From contig JAPOVK010000023.1 in assembly GCA_026708185.1 (NCBI GenBank), positions 1 to 64,000 on the forward strand: 64,000 nucleotides of DNA. Direction: 5' to 3'. Under the pieces are notes generated by a model. It had not been told where the DNA came from, did not search any database, and saw nothing but the letters and a program-made list of their open reading frames with translations. Position 1 is the first letter of the stretch. Each line of letters starts with the position of its first letter. A program made the translations under genes and the position numbers. This document shows positions 25,510 through 34,089 of this stretch, piece by piece. Origin of the DNA: Gammaproteobacteria bacterium. GTDB taxonomy: Bacteria > Pseudomonadota > Gammaproteobacteria > Pseudomonadales > Azotimanducaceae.

Positions 25510-27715
25510 CGTCGGTCAGGAGTCGTAGCGCGTCCGAGTAGGTCGGCGCGATCTCAAGGGCGAGCAGCACCTCGCGGCGAGCCGCTTCTAACTCGTCGAG
25601 AGCGAACAGCGCCCGCGCCAGGCGATAATGGGCATCGGCGCGGTCGTGCGGCTCCAAGGCCTGGTAGGCCACGTACTCGCGGCGCGCCTCGGCCGCGGCG
25701 CCAGCGGCGAGAAGCCTGTCGCCGAGCACGACCCGGTGGCCGCCGCTGAGCGGCGCGACCAGCGCCAGCGCCCGACGCACTTGAAGGGCTTCGTCCAAGT
25801 TCCCAGCCGCCTCGCGCCATTCGGCAAGCCGCGTCAACGGTTCGGTCAATCGGCCACCGGCCTGCCAATACGTGGTGAGCGCCTCGACCGCGCGGTCCCG
25901 CCGACCGAGCCGTTCTGCGGACTCGGCGAGCACGGTGTACGGACTCAAGCCCCCAACGTAGTGGCGGTAGCTCGCCACCGCGCGTTCGGCAGCATCGAAG
26001 GCTGTCTGCCAGTCGCGCGACTCCACGGCGTCGCGGGCCTCCGCCACGGCGACACGGAACGCCACCGTATCGATGTTCGCGAAACGCTCCTCCAAGTACG
26101 TCGTGAACGCGCGATCCAAGGCTTCGGGGGAGACCGCCAGCGCCGTCTCAATGGCGGAAGCCGTATGCCGACCGTCGGCGAACGCCGCCAGCAGCCGGAC
26201 CAGGCCGTCCAGGCCATGCGTTTCCGCGACGTATTCGCAAACGAGGCCCGCCTGGGTGTACGAAACGCCGACCTGGCCAGCGTAACGCGGGCGAATGAAC
26301 CCCTCGTCGAGGCCGGCAACCGGCAGCAGCATGCCGTCGCGAAAGGCGTCGATCACGTCGGGCGGAACGGCGTGCCTACCCGCCGGCGCGCCATCGACCT
26401 GGAACCGGCTCGGACCCGTCTGCCACTCTTCCAGAACCGAGATCCCCTCGCTGAACCACCGCGCCACGCGGTTGTCGGTCGCTCCCAACGTGACGACGTG
26501 GGCGATCTCGTGCCAGAGCGCGCTCGCCCAGTCGAAGCCCTCGTCGATCCCCCGCGCGGAAGGTCCGTCCATGACCACCACGTGGCCGAAGGTGGCTCCG
26601 AGTATGCCAATACCGGGCAGCCCGGACGTGCGCACCGCGAAGTCCTCGTGGCGACGATACAGCTCAACCACCACGGGCGGTTCGGGCCGATAGTCATATC
26701 GTTCCGCGAAGGCGTCGAGGGCATCAGCCGTGAGATCGCGCACGTAGCCGGCGAGGGCGCCCGATTCCGCTGGATCGATGCGAAGGATCAGCCCGTCGCC
26801 GACGTTCTCGGGCCACGCCATCACGTCGTCGAGGAGACGCAACGCGTTGACAACTTCGCGGTTGTACGGAAACGCGTCGTGGGCGCGCGCCAACACGCCG
26901 TAGCCGTCGGCGAAACGATTGACACGCAACAGGTTCATTCCCAGCGTCGCGTGGGCGCTCCACAGCCTCGGATCCGCCTCCACCGCCCGCTCGAGTTGGG
27001 CGATCGCCTCCCGGTACCGACGCGTGATGATGTAGAAGTGGGCGATGGTCTCGTGCAAGGCCCCGTAGCCAGGGTGAAGCGCGCGGGCGCGATCCTCCCA
27101 AGGGCTCGGGACCTGATCGGCCAAATGATCCATCGCCGCTCGCAAGGCGAAGGCCTGCAGGCGGATGCGTGGGTCGGCGGATGCCAACGGGCCTTCAAGC
27201 TCTCGTTGCGCGCGGTCCGGATCATCCGCTTCGAGAGCGAGCCGCGCCAGGATCAGGCGCGCTTCGTGGCGACCGGGCGCCGCCGCGAGTACCTCGTTTG
27301 CCAGCTCTTCGGCCTTCGCATCGAATCCGCCCAACGCAACACGAGCCATGCCGAGCTTCGCATCGATGTCGTTGGGGTCGAGTTGCAGCGCCTCTCGGAA
27401 CAGGTTCAGGGCTTCGGCTGCACTTTGCGCCTCGAGGTAAAGCTGCCCCCACCGCGCGCGAAGATCGGCACGTTCCGGGTTGGCCTGAACGGCTGCCCGG
27501 AACGCGGCGTTCGCGGCCGGGAAGTCGTCAAGAGCCCATGCCGCCTCCGCCCGCACAGCGGATTCGCCGGCCACAAGCAACTGACGGTAGCAGGACAGCG
27601 CGTCGTCGCCGGCCGTGAGTTCGAAGGCTCGGCACTGCTCCAACGACTGCCCCCAAGCGGCCGTGGCGAGACTGGCAAGCAGCAGGGCCAAGCGGGAACG
27701 GCCGGGCATACTCAC
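25472..27715 (-). CDS. Secreted TPR protein with gluzincin-like HEXXH domain
   Basis: This 747-residue protein has a signal peptide (SRLALLLASLATAAWGQ). TPR repeats cover about 50-300, a peptidase-MA-like domain about 310-560, and more TPRs the C-terminus. The metalloprotease signature His402-Glu403-x-x-His406 (WHEIAHVVTLG) is followed by Glu423 in RWFSEGISVLEE, the expected third zinc ligand, so it may be an active peptidase. GTG 27715 overlaps the upstream stop as GTGA; ATG 27709 is equally possible. It is last in a minus-strand operon with the caspase-like, vWA and DUF4159 genes. Target unknown. Confidence 0.85.
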   Translation of the reverse strand: MSMPGRSRLALLLASLATAAWGQSLEQCRAFELTAGDDALSCYRQLLVAGESAVRAEAAWALDDFPAANAAFRAAVQANPERADLRARWGQLYLEAQSAAEALNLFREALQLDPNDIDAKLGMARVALGGFDAKAEELANEVLAAAPGRHEARLILARLALEADDPDRAQRELEGPLASADPRIRLQAFALRAAMDHLADQVPSPWEDRARALHPGYGALHETIAHFYIITRRYREAIAQLERAVEADPRLWSAHATLGMNLLRVNRFADGYGVLARAHDAFPYNREVVNALRLLDDVMAWPENVGDGLILRIDPAESGALAGYVRDLTADALDAFAERYDYRPEPPVVVELYRRHEDFAVRTSGLPGIGILGATFGHVVVMDGPSARGIDEGFDWASALWHEIAHVVTLGATDNRVARWFSEGISVLEEWQTGPSRFQVDGAPAGRHAVPPDVIDAFRDGMLLPVAGLDEGFIRPRYAGQVGVSYTQAGLVCEYVAETHGLDGLVRLLAAFADGRHTASAIETALAVSPEALDRAFTTYLEERFANIDTVAFRVAVAEARDAVESRDWQTAFDAAERAVASYRHYVGGLSPYTVLAESAERLGRRDRAVEALTTYWQAGGRLTEPLTRLAEWREAAGNLDEALQVRRALALVAPLSGGHRVVLGDRLLAAGAAAEARREYVAYQALEPHDRADAHYRLARALFALDELEAARREVLLALEIAPTYSDALRLLTDVTRRSRAGSSER

Positions 27716-28584
27716 CGCTCGTCGAGTTCGCTTTCAACGGCTGAGAGCTCGAGCAGCAGTTCCTGCAGCGTGGCGAAGTACTCCTCCTCGGCATGACGTC
27801 CCTTGGCCTTGCGCAGCGCGTCGATCTCGGTGAGCAACTCGTCGCGGCGAGTCGCGGCGGATCCCGGCGTGGCGTCCAATCCTTCTCCGGCGATCGCTGC
27901 CAGCTCGAACCGGACGATGTCGCCCTCGCTTCGCGGATGCTCGGTGGCAATCCGCTGCGCGTCCTCGTAGTGCCGCGCGACCGCCTGCTCGACGAACCGG
28001 AACGCCTCGTCGGCATCGATCCGCCCGTCCTTGTCGATGTCCGCCCGGGGTTCGGTCAACGCCGCGGCCCAGAAACGGCCGAACACCACCGCGTTGGCTT
28101 CGTGGCCATCTTTGGTCGCAGCGATCACGGCTCGCCCCTCGTCCTTCAACACGTCGATGGCGGCACCGCTGGCGCTGGTGGCCAGCACAACGAGTTGGTG
28201 TTCGGACGGCAGGGGCGCAAGCCAATCGGCAAGCTCGTCGGCCGTCGGATCCGGACCCGGCACGTTGAACCGGTAGTGCTCGCCGTCGTAGCTGCCATGA
28301 CCGATCAGTACGACCACGACCGGGTCTTCCCGTGGGCTCTCCCGGTAAGCCGCCAAGGCGTCGCGCATCCGGTCGCGGCCGGCGTCCTCGCCGACCAGCA
28401 GGGTCACGCCAGCGGCGACGTGTTCAACAGCGTTCGCCGTCGCCTGCGCCTGCTCGACGAAGGCGGACGCATAGACCGGCTCGCCGCCCAAGCCCGCCAC
28501 GATCACCATGTGCGGTGCCGCCGACACCAGCGGTGCCAGCGCGAGGACACACGCGGCTAGCGCAGCTACACCGGGTCCGGACAT
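27712..28584 (-). CDS. Caspase-like fold protein with EF-hand, catalytic Cys missing
   Basis: This is a 290-residue secreted protein (signal AALAACVLALAPLVSAAP). The core resembles a caspase/legumain (clan CD) fold. The His motif is present (VVVLIGHGSYDG, His96), but the strand that should carry the catalytic Cys reads LVVLATSASGAA, with no Cys. A complete EF-hand loop follows at 182-193 (DIDKDGRIDADE). A short coiled coil ends the protein. ATG 28584 overlaps the vWA stop as TGATG. Likely a calcium-binding pseudo-protease or a Ser variant working with the vWA partner. The fold assignment rests on motifs only. Confidence 0.65.
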   Translation of the reverse strand: MSGPGVAALAACVLALAPLVSAAPHMVIVAGLGGEPVYASAFVEQAQATANAVEHVAAGVTLLVGEDAGRDRMRDALAAYRESPREDPVVVVLIGHGSYDGEHYRFNVPGPDPTADELADWLAPLPSEHQLVVLATSASGAAIDVLKDEGRAVIAATKDGHEANAVVFGRFWAAALTEPRADIDKDGRIDADEAFRFVEQAVARHYEDAQRIATEHPRSEGDIVRFELAAIAGEGLDATPGSAATRRDELLTEIDALRKAKGRHAEEEYFATLQELLLELSAVESELDER

Positions 28585-30860
28585 CAGATGCCCCCCCACA
28601 ACCGTCGCAGGGACCACTCGATGCACTTCAGAAGGACCAAGACGATGTAGAGGATCGGTGCGTCCCAAAGCGGCATGCGTTCGCGCTCCCGGATGCCGGA
28701 CCCGCCGAAGGCGATCGCCTGCTCAAGGCCGGCGAGGTCGTCCGGCGTCCACACCCGCCCGCCCGTCGCCGCCGCGATGCGCTCAAGCAGCGGCGCGTTC
28801 ATCGCCGCATTGAACGCTTCGACATCGCGGCCTCCAACGCGCGCCAAGCGGCTGAACGTCGTGCCCGCTCCGCCCTCACCGCTGGCACGTGCCGTGACGT
28901 CCACGCGGTAGACCCCGGGGATGGCCGTCGCCACCGTTGTACCGAAGGCGCCGTCGCCACCGATCGGTGGCAGCACAGCGTCGAAGTTCTCGCCGGTAGG
29001 CGCCGTGATCCGTGCCGTGACCGACGCATCGGCGATCGGGGTGAAGCGGGCATCCTTCAGCGACACCTTGAGGTCCAGCGCGTCGAAACCAGGCTCCAAG
29101 CTGAGTCGCCGCGTCGTCGGGGCCGCGCCTGCCAGATGGCGGATCAGGTGCCGCCAGAACAGCCCGTGGCGGTCGTCCTCGGGCGCGGTACGCATCCGCC
29201 AACGCCAAGTGGACGCCGTCGCGAGCACGACGGCCTGGCCGAACCCGTAGGGTTGTGCGACCAGGAGCGGCACGGCAGCACCGCCACGAACGATAACCGT
29301 CGGCTCCGTCCCGGGGACGACGCGCACGCTACCCTGGGCCTCAAGCAGCGTGGTCGCGCCAGCCTTGAGCGGGCCCAGGCGTTGGTAGTCGCCAAGCATC
29401 GGCAGCGTCGCCCACCGCTCCTCGCGTGCCGAATCGCTGGTCCCCCCGATGTCCGCAAGCGGAGAATCGAGCCCCGCGGGCGTGGGATGGGCGGCGTACT
29501 CGCCCGCGGTGTAGCCGGATGGCGCACCGTCCGGTGCCCGCTCCAAGACGATCGGCAGGGCCCGCGACAACGGCTTGACGTCCCAGCCGCCGTCGGCCAA
29601 GGCTTCCCGCCCGGCCAACACCAGCACGCTGCCGCCACGCTCGGAGACAAACGACTCGAGCCAAGCGTGCTGGTCATCGTCCAAGGTGCCGGCCGACAGG
29701 CTGCCCAGGATCACCAAGCCGTAGTCGTAGAGCCCTTCCAGCGACGCCGGGAACCCGCCGACGAGTTCGTCGGCATCGGCGACCCCCTGCCGATAGGTCT
29801 TACGCGGCGTCGTACGTAGCCAGGTCACCAGCTTGATCGCGGGATCCTCCTCCACCGCACGGCGGATGAACTTGTACTCCCAGCGGGGTTCCCCCTCGAG
29901 GTAGAGGACGCGGTGCTCGGCCTCGACCACCTCCAGCAGTCGTGTTCTCGAGTCGTTGCTCGGCAGCGGATCGTCCTCGGGCGTTAGGAGTTCGAAGGTC
30001 ACCTCCTTGAGTCCGTCCGCGCCGCTGGCGAAGGTGACGTCCGCAACGACGACCGGAATGTCCGGATCCAGCGCGACCACGTCCGCAGCCAGTACGGACT
30101 CACCGTCCCGCACGCGCAGCTTGACTTCGCCCACATCAGGCCAGGCATGGCGGATCGTCACCCGGGCCGTCACTTCGCTGTTAGGCGGCGGCCGACGCGG
30201 TACGGAGACCTCTGCCAATTCGGCGTCCCCCACGATCGTCAGCGCACCGAGCCCGACCGCGTGCACCGGCACGCCAGCCGCGATGAGCGCGTCGAGGTCG
30301 TCGGCATCCCCGGGCGTCTGCGCGCCGTCGGTCAGCAGGACGATCGCCGCCAGCGCGCCTTGGTCGTAGTTGGCGGCGAGATGAGTCAAGGCGTGAACAA
30401 CCCGCGACCGCTCGCCCGTCGGCTCGAGCGTGGCCATCTCCGCCGGGCGCAGCTGATCGTCGAATCCGTACAGCACGGTCTTCGGCTGGCCCGCGACGCC
30501 GTCCGCAACCAGCCCCTTGGCAAGCGCCATGCGAGACGTGTCGCCGCCCACATCGGGCAGGGCCATGCTGCGCGAGGTATCAACCAGGAGCGCCACCGTA
30601 TTGACGCCCGGCGACAGCCGCAGAACCTGCAACCCCGGGGCCGCCAGGATAGCCAGCAACACGGCGACCGCAGCGAACTGCAACGCGTGGATCGCTGCGC
30701 GGCGGTGCCAAGGCCAGCCGGTGAGGCGTCTTGCGAACGCCACGCTTAAGGCCAACAGGAGGGCGGCGACCAACCACCACAGGAGCCCAAGGTCACCGGC
30801 GAAGACCAGTTCGCCCTGTTGGTACACGTGACGCGGATACTTGAAGAACCACTCGAACAT
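28584..30860 (-). CDS. Membrane vWA protein with GATase-like domain
   Basis: This 758-residue inner-membrane protein has two N-terminal helices (LLWWLVAALLLALSVAF and LQFAAVAVLLAILAAPGL). A vWA domain follows with MIDAS Asp94-x-Ser96-x-Ser98 in LLVDTSRSMALP and LLTDGAQTPG. A glutamine-amidotransferase-like region (EGEPRWEYKFIRRAVEED, LVILGSL, GGSVLVLAGRE) and a C-terminal helix (ILYIVLVLLKCIEWSL) complete it. This architecture is typical of the large partner in MoxR/DUF58/DUF4159 clusters. It starts 28 bp after DUF4159 and its stop overlaps the caspase-like start. Confidence 0.88.
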   Translation of the reverse strand: MFEWFFKYPRHVYQQGELVFAGDLGLLWWLVAALLLALSVAFARRLTGWPWHRRAAIHALQFAAVAVLLAILAAPGLQVLRLSPGVNTVALLVDTSRSMALPDVGGDTSRMALAKGLVADGVAGQPKTVLYGFDDQLRPAEMATLEPTGERSRVVHALTHLAANYDQGALAAIVLLTDGAQTPGDADDLDALIAAGVPVHAVGLGALTIVGDAELAEVSVPRRPPPNSEVTARVTIRHAWPDVGEVKLRVRDGESVLAADVVALDPDIPVVVADVTFASGADGLKEVTFELLTPEDDPLPSNDSRTRLLEVVEAEHRVLYLEGEPRWEYKFIRRAVEEDPAIKLVTWLRTTPRKTYRQGVADADELVGGFPASLEGLYDYGLVILGSLSAGTLDDDQHAWLESFVSERGGSVLVLAGREALADGGWDVKPLSRALPIVLERAPDGAPSGYTAGEYAAHPTPAGLDSPLADIGGTSDSAREERWATLPMLGDYQRLGPLKAGATTLLEAQGSVRVVPGTEPTVIVRGGAAVPLLVAQPYGFGQAVVLATASTWRWRMRTAPEDDRHGLFWRHLIRHLAGAAPTTRRLSLEPGFDALDLKVSLKDARFTPIADASVTARITAPTGENFDAVLPPIGGDGAFGTTVATAIPGVYRVDVTARASGEGGAGTTFSRLARVGGRDVEAFNAAMNAPLLERIAAATGGRVWTPDDLAGLEQAIAFGGSGIRERERMPLWDAPILYIVLVLLKCIEWSLRRLWGGI

Positions 30861-30888
30861 TGCCGGCCCTGGTGCCGTGTGGCGACGG

Positions 30889-31698
30889 TCAGTGTGTCAG
30901 CGCGTAGACGATCACGTTGATGCCGACGCGGTAGGACTGCGTGGAGAAACGCTCGAAGTACCACTCGCCGTAGGACTCTCTTTCCCACCCGTCGGCGATG
31001 TCGGTGTTGTGCGTGGCGATCGCCATCAGGCGACCGTCGTCGTCGGCGTAGGCCCGGATCGTCGGTACGTCCAGAGAACCGGTCGGGAACCGGTGCACCC
31101 AAGGCGGCTCCGCTGTGTCCGCGCGGTATGCGATGTCCCGCGCCGGGATCTGCGGCATCTCGTCGATGTCGAAGACGGTGTGGAAGATGGGATGCTGGAT
31201 AGGCAGTACGCGCCAGCGTCGACCCGGCAGGACGCCGGCCATCGCCCGCTCGAAGCTCGCCCACTCGGCATCGCCCCAGAAGTCGTCGACCCAGAGGAAG
31301 CCGCCGTTGTAGAGGTACTGGCGCAGCGCCCGCATCTCGGGTCCCGACAAGGTCATGTAGCCCACATCGGACATGTAGATCAGGGGCGAGTCGCCGAGAT
31401 TCGGGGCAGTGAGCTTTCGCCGCGCCGGTTGCCGGCTGGCAACGACGTTCGTCAACTGGTTAACGCGTTTGGCGAAGTTCTGCTCGGCCTGTGGAAAGTC
31501 CGTCTCCCAGCGCTCCCACACCCGGCCGTCGTAGCCGTAGAACGCCTCCCCCGCCCCGCCGACGCTGTCGTACTCGATGCGGGTGGGCACGAACTCCGTG
31601 AGATCGTGCGCAGGCTGCAACTCCGCCGCAGCCACGAATGGGCCCACCGCGGTCGCAGCCACGACAGCAATGACGGATCTGGCGAGCGACGACCCCAT
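30889..31698 (-). CDS. DUF4159 domain protein
   Basis: This is an about 269-residue exported protein. MGSSLARSVIAVVAATAVGPFVAAAE is a signal peptide. The DUF4159 signature follows: PLIYMSDVGYMTLSGPEMRALRQYLYNGGFLWVDDFWGDAEW, a flavodoxin/GATase-like fold. Family members sit beside MoxR, DUF58 and vWA genes in many Gram-negative bacteria and planctomycetes; function unknown. ATG 31698 is chosen for the signal. In-frame ATGs at 31737 and 31749 are possible, and none has a strong ribosome site. It probably opens the operon running to 25472. Confidence 0.85.
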   Translation of the reverse strand: MGSSLARSVIAVVAATAVGPFVAAAELQPAHDLTEFVPTRIEYDSVGGAGEAFYGYDGRVWERWETDFPQAEQNFAKRVNQLTNVVASRQPARRKLTAPNLGDSPLIYMSDVGYMTLSGPEMRALRQYLYNGGFLWVDDFWGDAEWASFERAMAGVLPGRRWRVLPIQHPIFHTVFDIDEMPQIPARDIAYRADTAEPPWVHRFPTGSLDVPTIRAYADDDGRLMAIATHNTDIADGWERESYGEWYFERFSTQSYRVGINVIVYALTH

Positions 31699-31789
31699 GG
31701 CTACCGCGGCTCCCGAGCCGTCAACGAGTAGATTCATGCGCTTGGCCATATGCAAGGAGAATGCGAGCACCAAGGGTCGTTCAAGGAAT

Positions 31790-32974
31790 CTAGCGCGGCG
31801 GATACTTGGCCATCGCCTCCTCCACCGGCTCCGTGCCCCAGCCCGGCGTATCGGCAAGGTGCAGATGGGAGTCGCGGATATCGGGTGCCACCGTGAACAA
31901 CTCGGCGTCCCGTGGCACCCGGTCGATGTCCGTCTCCATGATGCGCAGGTTCGGCACAGCCGCGCACATGTGCGCGCTTATCATGGACGAAAGGTGCCCA
32001 TAGTAGTTGTGCGGCGCGACGTTGATCTGGTGAGCCGCAGCCGTCGCCGCGACCTTCATCGACTGCCAGACGCCGTTCCATACCGCGTCGATGATGCACA
32101 CGTCCATGGCACGCAGCCGGAAGTACGGCAGGAAGGCCGGGAGCGTGAGCAGGGACTCGCACGATGCGATGGTGTGCGGGCTCATCGCCCGGACGTCGGC
32201 CAATGCCTCGGGGTACTCGGTGTCGATCTCCACCCAGAACAGGTCGAAGTCCTCAAGCGCGCGCAGGATGCGACGGTAGCCCTCGGGGGGCGCGTTGTAG
32301 TTGAGGTCGAGCAGGATGTCCACGTCCGGTCCTGCCCCGTCCCGGAAGGCGTCCAAGTGGTTGCGCAACTCCCGGATCATATGCCGCTCGGCGTTGCGGT
32401 CCGGCGCATAGGGCGAACCGAACCCCGGTGCCCAGCCGCGCACGCGGCCGCCGTTCGGGACATCGCTGAAGTCGAAAATGTTCGTCTTGAGACCCGTGAA
32501 ACCGCGGTCGCGCACTTCCTGACCCAGCGCTCGTACATCGTCCAACGTCTTGACCGGCGGCGGGTAGAAATCGCCCCGCGCGATCCGCCACGTCCCGCAA
32601 TGTGACCAGTACACGCGAATCCGGTCGCGCACCTTGCCGCCGAGCAGGTCGTAGCAGGGCAGACCCAAGGTTTTGGCCTTCGCATCGAGAAGTGCGTTCT
32701 CGATCGCCCCGATCCCCATCGCCATCACGCCGGACATCGACTGTCGCGCACGTCCGTGCAAACGCGCGTAGACCCGCTCGACGTCGTGGACACGTTCGCC
32801 GATGACCATGGGCGCGAGCTTCTCGATGACGGTGGTGACGCCGATCGCACCTTGATGTTCGTCGTACTCGCTCCACCCCACGACACCGTCCTCGGTAGTG
32901 AGCTTGACGAAGTGGTAGTTGCGCCAACCGGAATCGGTGTGGCGTGTCTCGATGGATCGAACCTTCACGGGCAC
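31790..32974 (-). CDS. Enolase-superfamily enzyme (mandelate racemase/muconate lactonizing type)
   Basis: This 394-residue enzyme has the MR/MLE capping domain and TIM barrel. Predicted Mg ligands are Asp223 (LLDLNYN), Glu249 (WVEIDTE) and Glu273 (ASCESLL). His322 (APHNYYGH) is a candidate general base. The usual KxK base motif reads KTN around Lys163, so the chemistry may be acid-sugar dehydration or another proton abstraction. The start is GTG 32974. It follows an ornithine-cyclodeaminase-like gene by 53 bp. Substrate unassigned; carboxylate sugars are the commonest in this group. Confidence 0.87.
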   Translation of the reverse strand: MPVKVRSIETRHTDSGWRNYHFVKLTTEDGVVGWSEYDEHQGAIGVTTVIEKLAPMVIGERVHDVERVYARLHGRARQSMSGVMAMGIGAIENALLDAKAKTLGLPCYDLLGGKVRDRIRVYWSHCGTWRIARGDFYPPPVKTLDDVRALGQEVRDRGFTGLKTNIFDFSDVPNGGRVRGWAPGFGSPYAPDRNAERHMIRELRNHLDAFRDGAGPDVDILLDLNYNAPPEGYRRILRALEDFDLFWVEIDTEYPEALADVRAMSPHTIASCESLLTLPAFLPYFRLRAMDVCIIDAVWNGVWQSMKVAATAAAHQINVAPHNYYGHLSSMISAHMCAAVPNLRIMETDIDRVPRDAELFTVAPDIRDSHLHLADTPGWGTEPVEEAMAKYPPR

Positions 32975-33027
32975 TCACTTGCGCTCACTCAAACACTCGC
33001 GATCAAACCACATGCGGGGCGGCTGCT

Positions 33028-34002
33028 CTACCCCCGACTGTCCCACCCGGTTGCCTCGTAAGCCGTAGCGGCCGCCACGAGGTCTTCGAGCGCGTGGCCA
33101 ACCGACTTGAACACGGTCACCGCCTCCCGATGTTCGTCGCCAGCACCGCGGGCGAGCGCGAACAGGTCGCCGGCGATGGCGGCGCGATCGAGTACGCCCG
33201 CCGCGACCGGCTGGACGATGTCCCCGGCCTCCGCGAGCGCCCCCGGCAGGCTGTCGACGTAGACCCGGGCGCGGCGCATCAACGCGTCGTCCGCCTCGCG
33301 CATGGCCGGCGTGAAGCCGCCGACGAGGTCGACGTGCGTTCCCGGACGGAGCCAGTCACCGCGCACCAGCGGCGACGTGCTCAACGTCGCGCAGGTGACG
33401 ATGTCCGCGTCGCGGCAACTTGCCGCCAAGTCGTCGCTCCACTGGGCCCGCCGCCCTTCGCTGCGGAGTTCCGCAACCAGCTTCTTCGCGCCGTCGACGC
33501 GGTGGTTCCAGACCACGACGCGCTGTAGCGGAAACTGGGCGCTATAGGCATCGACCAGTTGCCGTGCCACGCGCCCGGCACCCACCAAAAGAAGCGTCGC
33601 GGCGTCGACGCGCGCGAGCCTGCTGGCGGCAAGGAGCGACGCGGCGGCCGTGCGTCGGGCGGTGAGCTCCTCGGCCTCGAAAAAGGCGAGCGGTCGACCG
33701 GTCGCGGCATCCATGAGCAGGTATGTCGCGCTTACGGTCGGCAGCCGTCGGGCCTGGTTTCCCGGGAAGACGTTGGCGACCTTCACACCGAGGTAGGCCG
33801 CGTTCCAGGCCGGCATGATGAGCAACGTCCCCGGCTGGTCGCCATCCCCCGGAAGTGCGTGGCGGTGGCGTCTTGGCACATCCGCATCGTCGGCCGCGAA
33901 GGCTTGACGCAGCGCAGCAATGAGCGGCGACCAGTCCAGGCACTCTCGAATCCGGGCCTCGTCGAAGTACTCGATCACGCCGCTCTCCCGGCTACGGACC
34001 AT
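33028..34002 (-). CDS. Ornithine cyclodeaminase / mu-crystallin family enzyme
   Basis: This 324-residue NAD(P)-binding enzyme has the substrate-binding half (LLIMPAWNAAYLGVKVANVFPGN) and the Rossmann half (TLLLVGAGRVARQLVDAYSA). ADIVTCATLSTSPLVRGDWLRPGTHVDLVGGFTPAMREADDALM is diagnostic of the family. Members act as cyclodeaminases, ketimine reductases or amino-acid dehydrogenases. ATG 34002 follows AGGG upstream and is preferred over 34038. It is divergent from the helicase gene (87-bp gap) and probably co-transcribed with the enolase-superfamily gene. Confidence 0.88.
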   Translation of the reverse strand: MVRSRESGVIEYFDEARIRECLDWSPLIAALRQAFAADDADVPRRHRHALPGDGDQPGTLLIMPAWNAAYLGVKVANVFPGNQARRLPTVSATYLLMDAATGRPLAFFEAEELTARRTAAASLLAASRLARVDAATLLLVGAGRVARQLVDAYSAQFPLQRVVVWNHRVDGAKKLVAELRSEGRRAQWSDDLAASCRDADIVTCATLSTSPLVRGDWLRPGTHVDLVGGFTPAMREADDALMRRARVYVDSLPGALAEAGDIVQPVAAGVLDRAAIAGDLFALARGAGDEHREAVTVFKSVGHALEDLVAAATAYEATGWDSRG

Positions 34003-34089
34003 TGCCGCGCACCCTACAACGCCGATGGCGCGGGGCAAGCCCTTCTGCTACAAGGGGATCGCAGGATCACGGCGTGACAATTACCCCAA

